DNA of 46,782 bases, taken from the NCBI GenBank assembly GCA_030148915.1, contig JASBSN010000049.1, positions 1 through 46,782 on the forward strand, written 5' to 3'. The position numbers and the translations under genes are program-made. The DNA is from Thiogranum sp. (lineage in GTDB: Bacteria; Pseudomonadota; Gammaproteobacteria; DSM-19610). The notes beneath the pieces are model-generated. The model saw nothing but the letters and a program-made list of their open reading frames with translations. It did not search any database and was not told the origin of the DNA. The number at the start of each line of letters is the position of its first letter. Position 1 is the stretch's first letter. Below, in pieces: positions 10,101-18,126 of the stretch.

Positions 10101-12985
10101 TGTACACCCGAACGCAGGATTGCGTCAACGCTGATCACCGCCTCATACGGCAAAAAGACCAGGCTTAGAAAAGCCACCATGATGGGACGACCGGCGGACT
10201 TTCCAGCCAGAATTAAATGTACCAGCCAAGCTCTCGCTTGCGGCTTGCGGACAAGCTCGATAGCGGCGCCCAGCAAGGTGGGCAGGAACACCACTGTTGC
10301 CACCAGCAGAGTCCAAAAACCCGCCGATCCAGGCGCGAACAACCAGCCACCGGCCAACAGCGCGAGCAGTGAAGGCGGTACAAGGCTGCGGCGCAGGTTG
10401 TCCACAATTTTCCACACGGACAAGGCCGTTAGTGGGTTAGCCGGCTGCCTAGCCTTCGCTCCGCGCCCGGCGGGTGGCCCCGGCACACGCGGCAACAACC
10501 AGCCCGCTAGTTGCCAGTCACCACGTATCCACCGGTGCCGACGGCTGACCTCTACAGCATAGCTGGTCGGATGCTCTTCGATCAGATCGACATCGGTCAC
10601 CAACGCGGAACGTGCATAGCCGCTTTCGACCAGATCGTGACTTAGAATGAGGTTTTCAGGAAAGCGGCCATCGACAGCCTGACGGAAAGCGTCCACGTCG
10701 TAGATGCCCTTGCCGATGAACGAACCCTCACCGAACATATCCTGGTAGACATCGGAAACCTGCCGGGTGTAGGGGTCGATACCTGACTCGCCGGCAAAAA
10801 GCTTAGCGAATCGAGACTGCCCAGCGCTGGTCAGACTGATCGAAGCGCGTGGCTGGAGTATGGCGTAACCTTCGACAATGCGCCCTTTGTCGGCATCGAA
10901 CAGCGGCCGATTGAGGGGATGGGCCATGTTACCTATCAACGTGCGCGCCGCATCGCGGGGCAACTGGGTGTCGGTATCCAGAGTGATGACATACTTGATC
11001 GAGGCAAGGATGGACACGTCGCCGACAATCTCCGAGAAAACACCTTTCCCCTCGCCGCGCAGCAGACTATTGAACTGCTCCAGCTTTCCGCGCTTGCGCT
11101 CATAGCCCATCCACACCCGTTCGTAAGGATTCCACTCCCGCGAGCGGTGAAACAGATAGAAGACACAGGGGCGGTCTGCACGATAGGTTTCGTTGAGCGC
11201 CTCGAGCGCTGCGCGGGCGTGGGCGAGCAGTGCCTTGTCTTGCGGTAGCGTGCGCTCGGTTGCGTCGTGGAAATCGGTCAGCAAGGCAAAAAACAGATTA
11301 GCGTCCCGATTACCGAGATAGCGAATTTCCAGGGCCTCAAGCAGGTCATCGATCGCCTCTACGCTACTGAGAAGCGTGGGAACAACCACCATGGTGCGGT
11401 GCTCCGATGGAATGCCGGTGGAGAAATCCAAGCGGGGCAAGGCGATCGGCGGCAGGGCCAGTGTGACCCAGAGATTTACCAGAGGCAGGGCCAGTGCCGA
11501 GACCCCCATCAGTCCGGTAACTGCAAAAAACCAGTACCGCCAGTCAGTCGGCTCAAAGCCCCCGAACGGCAAAAGTACCACCCCCGCGGCGGTCGCGGTT
11601 AGCAACAGGATCGGACTAAGGTAAAGAAACAGGCGCGAACCCCGGCTCACCCGGTTGGCCCGCTGACGCCATGACACACGGCAGCCTACAGTGCGCTCCA
11701 GTTCCTGCCGAGCGGGACCGATCAGGTAGTAGCCGACGTGCGCCTCGCGCTCACCGCTCCCCGCTTGCTGTGCCGCATCGCGGGCTAACGAAACGGCCGC
11801 GCGCGCCACGGCCAACTCTGTGTGTGCACTGTTGCCACACCCGCGAGCCATGTCTTCGATAACGTGCCGGTAACAGTCGCGGGTAGCGAAATCCTGCCCT
11901 GCGTACATGCCCGCCGGGTCTTCACGCAACGTCTGCTCGACGACACTGAGCGACTCGACGTAGTCTTTCCAGTTCATCGCGCCAATAAAGCGCAGGCTAC
12001 CGATACTGTTGGCGATTGAGAGCTGATTGGTCGCCGCTGTTCGACCGGCCGCCTCGGACAATTGCGTGGCGGTCACGCCTTGTTCGATCAGTTTTTGCTC
12101 GACCCAGGTCTGAACGAATGCCAGAGCGGGTCCCTGCGCTTGCAGCCTGCCATAAAACTCTTCCACAAAAGGCGCGGTCAGCGGTACATCGGCATGGGCG
12201 AACTCCGCGAGCAAGCGGATAAGTTGCTTCGGCTCTTTTTCGGCCGTTTGCAGCATACGGTCAGCCCAGTCGATGGCCGCATTGCGTTCCTCACGTCGAC
12301 GGGCGATACGTGAGCCGACCCGGCGCAGATTTTCCAGTAAGGCCAACTGCAACATGATCGGGAATGCCCACAACTCGCCCAACTTCAACGGCTCGGCGCT
12401 CTGGTAAGCAGAGACAAACTGGGTGGCGTTGTCGCAATCGATACGACCATCCATGTGGGAGATCAACTGCAGCGCCAAGTCATAGATGCGCGGGAAGCCC
12501 GCCGAGGGACCATCAGCCAGGCGTGGCAACTGGCGACTGTAGCCACGCGGCAAATGTCGCCGTGCCAAACCGATCTGCTGCTCGATCAGATAGAAATTAT
12601 CCAGCAGCCAAGCCTCGGCCGGTGCGACCGGCTGTCCGGGCGTGGCCGCTGCTGTGACGACGTCATAGGCGGCCAGTAGCACACGTGCATTGTCCGCCAG
12701 ACGCGGCAATAACCTGTCAGGCCCCGGCGACAGATCAAGGCTATGCTTCGCGGCCAGTTTTACGGCGTGGCGCTTCAGCTGCTCAAGACTCAACAACTCG
12801 GAGCGAAGCAATTCCGTATCCCGGTCGTGATGCGGCGCATTCCGTGTGCGGGCCAGAAATACAAAATCTTTGATAGCGATGAAAAATTCCTCGCGAAACC
12901 CCCCCAGCGCCGGAACAGCGCCGGCCCCTCGACCTTTATTGCCGTAGTCTCCGAAGCTTAGTCCCCCACAAGGACTTATCGCCAT
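4187..12985 (-). CDS. ndvB: Cyclic beta-1,2-glucan synthase (NdvB/Cgs family)
   Basis: A giant inner-membrane enzyme of 2932 residues, matching the usual 2800-2900. Domain order: an N-terminal soluble region; membrane segments near residue 445; a GT84 glycosyltransferase core (about 520-860) with TLDTDTQLP (near 664) and RRHRWIRGDWQ (near 818); further membrane segments (about 870-1060); a glucoamylase-like domain (about 1340-1570) with GISESCYN and AHHQGMTLLALDH; two GH94 N-terminal beta-sandwich repeats (about 1630-1900 and 2110-2390); and a GH94 phosphorylase domain with GYRDQLQDT and GSGDWNDGMN (near 2600). This is the architecture that initiates, elongates, trims and cyclises periplasmic beta-1,2-glucan from UDP-glucose. 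No strong ribosome site precedes the ATG, so the start could lie slightly downstream. No transporter gene (ndvA) is adjacent. The likely role is in osmotic balance and the envelope. Confidence 0.93.
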   Translation of the reverse strand: MAISPCGGLSFGDYGNKGRGAGAVPALGGFREEFFIAIKDFVFLARTRNAPHHDRDTELLRSELLSLEQLKRHAVKLAAKHSLDLSPGPDRLLPRLADNARVLLAAYDVVTAAATPGQPVAPAEAWLLDNFYLIEQQIGLARRHLPRGYSRQLPRLADGPSAGFPRIYDLALQLISHMDGRIDCDNATQFVSAYQSAEPLKLGELWAFPIMLQLALLENLRRVGSRIARRREERNAAIDWADRMLQTAEKEPKQLIRLLAEFAHADVPLTAPFVEEFYGRLQAQGPALAFVQTWVEQKLIEQGVTATQLSEAAGRTAATNQLSIANSIGSLRFIGAMNWKDYVESLSVVEQTLREDPAGMYAGQDFATRDCYRHVIEDMARGCGNSAHTELAVARAAVSLARDAAQQAGSGEREAHVGYYLIGPARQELERTVGCRVSWRQRANRVSRGSRLFLYLSPILLLTATAAGVVLLPFGGFEPTDWRYWFFAVTGLMGVSALALPLVNLWVTLALPPIALPRLDFSTGIPSEHRTMVVVPTLLSSVEAIDDLLEALEIRYLGNRDANLFFALLTDFHDATERTLPQDKALLAHARAALEALNETYRADRPCVFYLFHRSREWNPYERVWMGYERKRGKLEQFNSLLRGEGKGVFSEIVGDVSILASIKYVITLDTDTQLPRDAARTLIGNMAHPLNRPLFDADKGRIVEGYAILQPRASISLTSAGQSRFAKLFAGESGIDPYTRQVSDVYQDMFGEGSFIGKGIYDVDAFRQAVDGRFPENLILSHDLVESGYARSALVTDVDLIEEHPTSYAVEVSRRHRWIRGDWQLAGWLLPRVPGPPAGRGAKARQPANPLTALSVWKIVDNLRRSLVPPSLLALLAGGWLFAPGSAGFWTLLVATVVFLPTLLGAAIELVRKPQARAWLVHLILAGKSAGRPIMVAFLSLVFLPYEAVISVDAILRSGVQMLFTRRGLLLWHLPSYARRNARKTLTDFVIEMWAAPAMAAGLTLILWHTRSAEWFYWAPLLLLWFISPVIGWWISLPLVSPAPNLSAEQRQFLRASARRTWRFFSDFVGPLENWLPPDNFQEYPAAVIASRTSPTNIGMSLLANLAAYDLGYICAGELLQRTENTLATMEKLERYRGHFYNWYDTRTLQPLRPQYVSSVDSGNLSGSLLTLEAGLIELEHQTVLTLNAFEGLKDTLEVLSENLPASPAPDLDKQVRFLRDALEAGLRTAQPLSLSVATDLLDTVHQAGAGLAAYLPTDIDIDGELYYWTQAFDRQSRALQEDLKFLLAETNNADPIPTLAELAAVRGVVTDTPLSVGAPGSRYQAAQARVRTIDDLVNRCRDLAAMDYEFLYDTSRDLLAIGYDVGERRRDPSCYDLLASEARLASFLLIAQGQVPQRHWFELGRMLTSHGGNVSLISWSGSMFEYLMPRLIMPGYQNTLLEQTCKAAVARQIEYGRQRGVPWGISESCYNATDMHQVYQYRAFGVPGLGLKRGLGDDLVIAPYASALALTVVPQEACRNMQRLGAEGFIGGYGFYEAVDYTPARVPRGKNHAIVRAFMAHHQGMTLLALDHVLLNRPMQRRFMSDPLVRATQLLLQERVPKQVGTLHPHAAEVSAAARPAAAEGAAIMRVFTDPNTPVPEVHLLSNGRYHTMATHAGGGYSCWRELAVTRWREDATSDCWGTFIYLRDRDTERYWSTAYQPTLRKADHYEAIFVQARAEYRRRDQAIESHTEISVSPEDDVEIRRVTLTNLSSRLRHIEVTSYAEVVLAPMNADLSHRAFSNLFVQTEILSDRQAILCTRRPRTPGEQVPWMFHLFAAPGAVTSEASYETDRAKFIGRGRSAVNPLALERRDRSSQAEHLSNSEGPVLDPIVAIRRSISLAADASASVQIISGVADTREAAMLLLEKYCDRHFVERAFEMAWFHSQEVLRLLNATEAEAQVYGRLAASVIYANALHRAPPTVIARNQLGQPGLWSFAVSGDLPIVLIRIGDLNRIELVKQVLQAHAYWRMKGLRSDLVIINEDFSGYRAVLHDLIMGLINAGPEAHIIDKPGGVFVRRAEELSEEDRVLFQTVARVVLTASAETLAEQVQRRVRSERMPPRLVARQKPADDPIHPLPKRERIFSNGLGGFTPDGREYVVTLEPGQNTPAPWANVIASPHIGTVISERGSAYTWVENAHEFRLTTWQNDPLSDSGGEALYIRDEDTGVFWSPTPFPARGSSGYVCRHGFGYSVFEHYEAGISSELFTYVAMDAPVKFVVVKLRNHSAAPRRLSLTGYWELVLGEWRHTNLMHIVTEAELHSGALFVKNAYGHECANRIMFAQVSEPDRTLSGNRTEFIGRNGSLANPAAMHRENLSGRTGARLDPCAALQAQVTLAEGQEREIVFVIGAAQNTDEAQHLIRRFVGPAGARQALEAVWDHWNRTLDAVHVETPDPALDVLANGWLIYQTLSSRLWGRSGYYQSGGAYGYRDQLQDTMALIHTTPWLAREQLIRCAGRQFVQGDVQHWWHPPNGQGVRTHFSDDYLWLAYATCRYVSATGDTGVLDESVHFLEGRELYPEEEAYYDQPQRSTESATLYEHCVRAIKHGLRFGEHQLPLIGSGDWNDGMNLVGRDGKGESVWLAWFLYENLHLFSSLAESQGDGAFAEVCSAQAAQLRKNIEDHAWDGGWYRRAWFDDGTPLGSADNDEGKIDSISQSWAVISGAGDPARARSAMAALDEHLVHRDTGVIQLLAPPFDKSDLEPGYIKGYVPGVRENGGQYTHAAIWAAMAFARMGETERAWELFAMLNPVNHGSQPETIERYKVEPYVMCADIYAVPPHTSRGGWTWYTGAAGWMYRLTVETLLGVQLEVNRLLIAPRIPDHWDMYKIRYRYRETFYHITVRRVGESSERVISVTVDGVVTSNDALSGERQRQGVIPLVDDHGEHHVDVGLG

Positions 12986-13164
12986 ACTTAGTTATTGACA
13001 GAATTTAGAATCAGGAGAATACCCTACCAATTAGAAGCGCGCAATCATATTTACTTTATTTTCAACTGGTTATGCAACAGCACGAGTTTCAACGCCGCGT
13101 CGCTTTTGAGTCTTGATCCGGGCCTCCAACTTGAGGGGGCACATTTTCCCGATTTACTGTTGGT

Positions 13165-14010
13165 TCACAGATACTTTTCTGGTTGAGATTCAAAGCGTCT
13201 CAGACACTGTTCAGAGCAGAAGACGTATTGCTCCCCCCGGTACCGTATTTTATGGGCAGCCGTCCACTCGTCTACCCGCATGCTACAAACAGGATCGCGC
13301 AGCCAGGAGTGCGGTTCGGCTTTGCGGTCACGCAATGCACCATCTTCCAGCCAAAGTATTCGGTCGGCAACCTCTTCGCAACGTGGATCGTGCGTTACCA
13401 TGACGACGGCGCAACCTTCGTCTCGAGCTATATCGTGCAGTATCATCATCACTTCCTGGCCCTTTCTGGAATCGAGATTACCCGTGGGTTCGTCGGCAAA
13501 AATAATCGGCGGGCGGTTAATAAGGGCTCTGGCGATGGCCACGCGCTGCTTCTCGCCACCCGATAAGGTTTTTGGCAACGCGAGTCGACGCTGGCACAAC
13601 CCCAAGCGTTCCAGAAGCTGCTCCGCACGCCCGCTCGCCGCTCTTATCCCGCCGGGCGTCAACTGTGCGGGAAATAACACATTCTCCTCGACAGAGAGTG
13701 CATCTAGAAGATTGAATGACTGGAAAACAAACCCGATCTTGTGGGCGCGCAACGCCGGAAGCCTGGATTCCTTCAACGCAGTAATTTCAGTATCTTCGAC
13801 GAAGATCCGGCCAGCATCCGGTTTCAACAAGGCTCCGAGCATGGACAAAAGTGTCGTTTTACCCGAACCGGACGGGCCCATAACCAGAACCAGTTCACCC
13901 GGGCTGACGTCCAGACTGACATTGTCTACTGCTCGCACCAGGGTAGACCCTGTGCCGAATCGCTTGCTCAACTCAACGGCTCGTAGAATGTAGTCTTCGG
14001 CCACCGGCAC
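13165..14010 (-). CDS. ABC transporter ATPase (LolD/MacB type) fused to a C-terminal YHS metal-binding domain
   Basis: A 281-residue ATPase. Residues 1 to about 230 form a complete LolD/MacB-type nucleotide-binding domain: Walker A GPSGSGKTT, Q-loop VFQSFNLLD, signature LSGGEKQRVAIARAL, Walker B IIFADEPTGNLD and switch histidine VMVTHDPR. Residues 239-281 are an added YHS domain: DPVCSMRVD at the start, FCSEQCLRRF in the middle and ending PEKYL. The cysteines are those that bind metal in YHS/TRASH modules. The ATPase would power the two FtsX-type permeases encoded just upstream (3-bp and 1-bp gaps, one operon). The fusion suggests the exporter acts on, or is gated by, a metal such as copper. 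That substrate is inference. Confidence 0.9.
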   Translation of the reverse strand: MPVAEDYILRAVELSKRFGTGSTLVRAVDNVSLDVSPGELVLVMGPSGSGKTTLLSMLGALLKPDAGRIFVEDTEITALKESRLPALRAHKIGFVFQSFNLLDALSVEENVLFPAQLTPGGIRAASGRAEQLLERLGLCQRRLALPKTLSGGEKQRVAIARALINRPPIIFADEPTGNLDSRKGQEVMMILHDIARDEGCAVVMVTHDPRCEEVADRILWLEDGALRDRKAEPHSWLRDPVCSMRVDEWTAAHKIRYRGEQYVFCSEQCLRRFESQPEKYL

Positions 14011-14013
14011 ACC

Positions 14014-15123
14014 TCAACTCTGGAATACGTTCATGGGGTCGACAACGGCTACCCTCCGCGCCGGCAACAGTGACGCAAGCCCGGTAACCAAAAGCGCAAT
14101 AATACCGATGCGTACCAATGACGTGCCGCTGACCGCAATCGAAATTTGCGGCGCGGCGGCTGGCAGTAACGGCAGTAGCGTATAAGCCACAACTAGCGCA
14201 ATCAAATAACCGCACAGCGCAATTGCTGCTGTCTGCATAAACGCACTGGTGTATATATGGCGGTTACGAAAACCCAATGCCTTGACGATGGCGAGCTCTT
14301 GCTGCTTGTGCACCACATGGTAGTAGGCTGTGAAAGCAACAATAAGTACAGCGAGCAATGTGCCGATGATGGTCATGATTTGGATGATCTCAGTGCCCAT
14401 TTGCATCGCCATTTCCCGGTCGCGACGTATGAATTCGTCTCGCGGCAAAGCATTTACCTTATCAACATTTTCCTCAATACGAGCAGCGAGCGCTTGCGGC
14501 GACACACCAGGCGCCGCCTTGACCATGATATAACTCACCGATCCGCCGGCATCCATGAGCTTAGACAGGTCGCTTTTGGTCACAAAAGTCACCGAATTCG
14601 CCATGGAAAAACTGCCGCGCGACAAGCCCGCGATGCGGAAACTGCCATCCAGGATGGATATATTATCGCCGAGGCCAATATCGGTCAGGCGTGCAATGAC
14701 ATCCGGGATCACGGCTTCGCCCGAATCAGGCAAGGGTTTTCCAGACTCCATGGCCCATGAACCGCCCCGTGAGGCGTCGGGGGCCAAGCCGACGATATAG
14801 GAAAACCATTGCTTTCCACCCGCGGACATGACGGTATTCATATACAATATGGAAGTAACATCAGACACTCCTGGCATAGCGGCAATACGATCTTCCTTCC
14901 AATCCCAAAGCATTGAGCTGGCCATGTGCATATTGGATACACCGTCCTGCATCACCCACACGTCGGCATCGGTATTCTCAATATAGGCGACGATCTGCCT
15001 TGACTCACCCTCGAACACCGCCTGAAAAAAAATCACCAGGATAAAGGCACTGGCCACGCCGAGCGAACCGGCGATCAGTCGCAGCGGTTCTGCGAGCAGA
15101 CTTTTCAGGCTCCAGCGGAACAT
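14014..15123 (-). CDS. ABC transporter permease (FtsX/MacB domain)
   Basis: A 369-residue permease with one N-terminal membrane helix (LRLIAGSLGVASAFILVIFF), a periplasmic MacB-like domain of about 220 residues, and three C-terminal helices of the FtsX domain (IIGTLLAVLIVAFTAYYHVV onward, with the family stretch ELAIVKALGFRNRHI). It ends in RRVAVVDPMNVFQ, like its neighbour's GLDPMTVFRG, so the two permeases are paralogues. It is the middle gene of a three-gene operon with the ATPase-YHS fusion. Mechanotransmission-type exporters of this class move lipoproteins, peptides or siderophores; the cargo here is unknown. Confidence 0.88.
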   Translation of the reverse strand: MFRWSLKSLLAEPLRLIAGSLGVASAFILVIFFQAVFEGESRQIVAYIENTDADVWVMQDGVSNMHMASSMLWDWKEDRIAAMPGVSDVTSILYMNTVMSAGGKQWFSYIVGLAPDASRGGSWAMESGKPLPDSGEAVIPDVIARLTDIGLGDNISILDGSFRIAGLSRGSFSMANSVTFVTKSDLSKLMDAGGSVSYIMVKAAPGVSPQALAARIEENVDKVNALPRDEFIRRDREMAMQMGTEIIQIMTIIGTLLAVLIVAFTAYYHVVHKQQELAIVKALGFRNRHIYTSAFMQTAAIALCGYLIALVVAYTLLPLLPAAAPQISIAVSGTSLVRIGIIALLVTGLASLLPARRVAVVDPMNVFQS

Positions 15124-15124
15124 G

Positions 15125-16255
15125 TCAGCCCCTGAATACCGTCATGGGGTCCAGGCCCGAGATGAGGTGTATCGGCAGCAGTGCGCCAACTATGGCAACC
15201 AGAAAGCCTGCAATCACTGTACGCAAGAATGGTAGCGGTTGCATCACTGAAAGTAGATACAGCGGTTCATTGACCTCAATTAGCCGGGCTATCGCCAACG
15301 CGATAATGACGGCAAGCGGAAAAGCGACAGATGTCAGAATCAAAACCTCCAGCAACATGCCGACGGCAAGTTTAACTTGAGAAAAACCCAATGCCTTAAG
15401 CACGCCAAAACTGCGCCGCCGCGAGTTGACTGCCGCAAACATAATAATACTGATAACGAGCAAACAGATGAGGTAACTGATGCTGATCAGCGCGTTCATG
15501 ACCGGTCCAAACAGTGTTTTCCCCAAGGCGGCGTCATTCTCCGCAAGCGCCGCGGGGCGAAAAACATCGACGTCGGGCACGGCCGCGTTGATTTTCATGG
15601 CAACCCGCCTCGCATCCGCTCCTGAGTCGAGATCCACGAGTAGAAAACTTAGCAAAGCCAGGTTACTGATATCTCCCACAAGATCAGAATTAAAATAAAA
15701 GTCGATCAGATCGTCATAAGTAATGAAGGCAAATGGTGTGAACATCGCCGCTGCATCGCGGGTGATTCCGGTGACCGAAAACTCATAATCGGCAACAACG
15801 AATGCTGAGCCGATCGTCAGGCCATGTAGATCCGCCAGCGACTTATCAATGACAATCTGATTCTGAGCACGTATCGACGTGCCTTTGACAATGGGGGACG
15901 GCCCTCCCACGGTATCATATACTACAAAGAAGATCGGCGTCTTCCGACCGTGATTGTCATAGATAACCGGCAACAGTGTCATAGGGTGAGCCTCGCGAAC
16001 ACCGTCGACGGCTTCAACTTCGATTCGACTTAATTGCCGCAAGTTGGAGCGACTGGCAATAAAATTCGAAACACCGGCCTGCGTGACAATCAAATCAGCA
16101 CCACGCTTCAGTACGACCTGCCGGAGTTGAGTAAATAGCCCCTGCTGGAAACCTTCCAACAGCAGTACGACCGCCAGCGTAGCTGCAATCGCCACACATA
16201 CGAACAGGGTACGGCCACGTTCATACATCATTTGACGCCAGATTAGCCTGCCCAT
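15125..16255 (-). CDS. ABC transporter permease (FtsX/MacB domain), first gene of the operon
   Basis: A 376-residue permease with the same plan as the next gene: an N-terminal helix (TLFVCVAIAATLAVVLLLEG), a periplasmic domain, and three C-terminal helices with SFGVLKALGFSQVKL. The layout of two different permeases plus one ATPase implies a heterodimeric membrane core, as in DevC-type exporters. No membrane-fusion protein gene is next to it. The operon promoter should lie upstream of 16255. Confidence 0.88.
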   Translation of the reverse strand: MGRLIWRQMMYERGRTLFVCVAIAATLAVVLLLEGFQQGLFTQLRQVVLKRGADLIVTQAGVSNFIASRSNLRQLSRIEVEAVDGVREAHPMTLLPVIYDNHGRKTPIFFVVYDTVGGPSPIVKGTSIRAQNQIVIDKSLADLHGLTIGSAFVVADYEFSVTGITRDAAAMFTPFAFITYDDLIDFYFNSDLVGDISNLALLSFLLVDLDSGADARRVAMKINAAVPDVDVFRPAALAENDAALGKTLFGPVMNALISISYLICLLVISIIMFAAVNSRRRSFGVLKALGFSQVKLAVGMLLEVLILTSVAFPLAVIIALAIARLIEVNEPLYLLSVMQPLPFLRTVIAGFLVAIVGALLPIHLISGLDPMTVFRG

Positions 16256-16522
16256 GCCAGCCCCTCTGTCAATTCGCGCACTTGGTTGAAGTGTACGTTA
16301 TATATCTTACCGCCACCGGAAACCGATGCCACCACTATTAATGCACGCCGCAAGCTGTTCCTGGTGAGCGTGCAGAAGATCGACAGCGGTCAACCATATA
16401 TCCCTCCACTCGAAAAGCCCTTTCATTGAGATAGCTCGATTACTCAGGTCTATTTTCGTACTATCAGTTATAAATGTAGCCTACATTCGTCGTCAGCGGC
16501 TAATCGTGCGCTTCCCGGCGGC
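16256..16522. other. Intergenic region upstream of the ABC operon
   Basis: I see no gene here on either strand. It must contain the promoter of the minus-strand ABC exporter operon. Its plus-strand end runs into decayed coding sequence (see the next entry). Confidence 0.4.
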
Positions 16523-16659
16523 AACCAGCGCCGTGTTTATATCTGTGGGTACCTGAAACGACAAAAAATCGCCATCTCCATGCGATTTTCCCGCGTGGAG
16601 AGGCACAGAAACAGAGCGACCGTCTGACCGGGTTGCTTCGCACCAAGGGCGAACACTAG
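16523..16659 (+). pseudogene. 3' remnant of a second DsrC-like gene
   Basis: Reading from 16540 in the frame that stops at TAG 16657-16659 gives YLWVPETTKNRHLHAIFP followed by a tail ending RLTGLLRTKGEH. This matches the C-terminus of the intact DsrC-like protein at 37110-37754 almost residue for residue (WGPERGSNRYLHTIFP, then RLAGLLRTKGEH). Codons also align at the DNA level (ttttcccgcg...cagaaaca...aagggcgaacacta). Just upstream a different frame reads NQRRVYICGYLKRQK, resembling the RVxxKYLKR helix of DsrC proteins, which would imply a frameshift near 16560. No start and no N-terminal half are visible. As in the intact copy, the residue at the first DsrC cysteine is not Cys (here Asp). 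It is broken, and abuts a peroxiredoxin remnant. Confidence 0.65.
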
Positions 16660-16661
16660 GC

Positions 16662-17050
16662 GGCAAGGCCACCCGTCTCTCGGCCATGCTCGTCTGCGCA
16701 CCGGTGGTGCTGATCTTCTATCGCGGCGCCTGGTACCCGTATTGCGACATGCAATTACATGCGCTGAAGGAGAGTCTGCCCTATTTCCAGCGCTATGATG
16801 CGCAACTGGTCGCGGTCACGCCGCAAACTCCGGACCGCTGCGCCAAACAAATCGCCAAAGACGCTTACCCTTTTCCGATTCTGAGCGACCTCGACGATAA
16901 AGTTATGAAAGCCTACAATCTGCACTTCGAGGTCCCCAACGCACTGAGGGATCTCTATATACAGGGCTTTAAACTCGATCTCGCCGACTACAAGCCGCCG
17001 CCAAACGGGGCCGGTGGATCAACAGGATGCTGTATCGCCACCCCGGACCG
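16662..17050 (+). pseudogene. Decayed peroxiredoxin (AhpC/TSA-like) gene
   Basis: The open frame (ATG at 16686; similarity begins at about 16662 with GGKATRLSAM) resembles peroxiredoxin-like thiol proteins: VVLIFYRGAWYPYCDMQL, LVAVTPQTPD, FPILSDLDD. In the family the active site reads RGxWCPYC; here the peroxidatic cysteine codon is TAC (Tyr), one transition from TGC. The frame loses similarity after about residue 108, where PATYVID is expected, and runs into the 3' end of the opposite-strand CNNM gene. The N-terminus is also missing, as it is joined to the DsrC-like remnant. I call it a non-functional remnant. A short expressed protein cannot be excluded. Confidence 0.6.
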
Positions 17051-17054
17051 GCGC

Positions 17055-18086
17055 TCAGCGGATGTCACGCAATACTATACCGCGTAATAACCGGCCAAGA
17101 ATGTCTGCACCGGTTATCACTCGTTTTTCATCGGCCCAAATAAGAATAAGATCATCATCGATAACATCATCTACTTCAGACTTCGCACGCACTCTCAAGC
17201 GCGGCAATACTTTACCGATCAAAGTATGTGGATTCCGGACGATAATGGGTCGATGACAGTATATATAAGGACTGAATGCCCCTCTGCCTAACAGCGCCTC
17301 CCGCAGGAAGGCATTGACGTTCAGCACCATACAAGGTTCATTTTTCTCATCAACAATTATCACCCACTTTTTCCCAGACCTGTTTAAGCTATGCAAAAAC
17401 GGGTCACGGGCGTCGCGCTCGAACTCGGGAAACACGGGCAGCCCCGCTTCATTAGGCAAGCGAATGATGCTCTCGGGATCCACATATTCACCTTCCTGGG
17501 TGACTGCGATGTCATCCAGCGCCAGAAAGTTTATGGCGCCAACACCCTCCAGGCGACTGACATCTGACTCTTTCGCCTCTATATGTTTGCGTATCACCGT
17601 ATGCAGATCCCGTTCTCGGTAATACCCTATACCCTCGCCACCCAACCACCAATTCAGCACCATGGCAGAGGGTTTTGCTACTGGGAAAAGAATAATCTGA
17701 TAAATACGCAACAACGGCGCCAGCAGCGACCCCATGCGCATGGCATGGCGGGAAAAGTACGCCTGAGGTGTGATCTCGCCCACCAGAGTGATAAGAAATG
17801 TTGAAAAGAAAAAGGCGGTTACCCCTACCATCACCGACTTAGACAGTAGCGTCAACAACACATTGATGGCCACATTGCCCCAGAGAATCGTGGTCAGAAG
17901 AAAATTGAAGTCCTTGCGTAGCGCAAGTATCTTCACCGCAGCAGGATTTCCCGCCGTGGCCTCCACTTCGAGCCGCAAGCGGCTGATACCGAGTAATGCC
18001 AGGTTCAAACCGGAGAACATCGCTGACTGGCTGATACAAAACACAATGCCCGTCCATATCAGTGCATTGACCGACAACGATTCCAT
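17055..18086 (-). CDS. CNNM (DUF21) / CBS-pair membrane protein
   Basis: A 343-residue protein. An N-terminal DUF21/CNNM transmembrane domain (about residues 5-165, with FCISQSAMFSGLNLALLGISRLRLE and the GEITPQAYFSRHA motif) is followed by a CBS pair (about 200-340). It lacks the C-terminal CorC_HlyC domain of longer homologues. Family members are proposed to transport or sense Mg2+ and other divalent ions, with the CBS domains binding nucleotides. It lies 40 bp downstream of a Na/Pi cotransporter gene on the same strand, so the two may be cotranscribed. Confidence 0.85.
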   Translation of the reverse strand: MESLSVNALIWTGIVFCISQSAMFSGLNLALLGISRLRLEVEATAGNPAAVKILALRKDFNFLLTTILWGNVAINVLLTLLSKSVMVGVTAFFFSTFLITLVGEITPQAYFSRHAMRMGSLLAPLLRIYQIILFPVAKPSAMVLNWWLGGEGIGYYRERDLHTVIRKHIEAKESDVSRLEGVGAINFLALDDIAVTQEGEYVDPESIIRLPNEAGLPVFPEFERDARDPFLHSLNRSGKKWVIIVDEKNEPCMVLNVNAFLREALLGRGAFSPYIYCHRPIIVRNPHTLIGKVLPRLRVRAKSEVDDVIDDDLILIWADEKRVITGADILGRLLRGIVLRDIR

Positions 18087-18126
18087 ACGCAGACTCCCGC
18101 CCTATTGTAGCAAAACGCGCAGCCCT

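Noticed and set aside
4352-12961. Many open frames on both strands inside the cyclic glucan synthase
   Set aside because: They overlap the 2932-residue gene, which has continuous domain content; shadows of codon bias.
16493-16687. Minus-strand 64-residue open frame
   Set aside because: The opposite strand carries recognisable DsrC-like and peroxiredoxin coding remnants here, and the minus frame has no family features.
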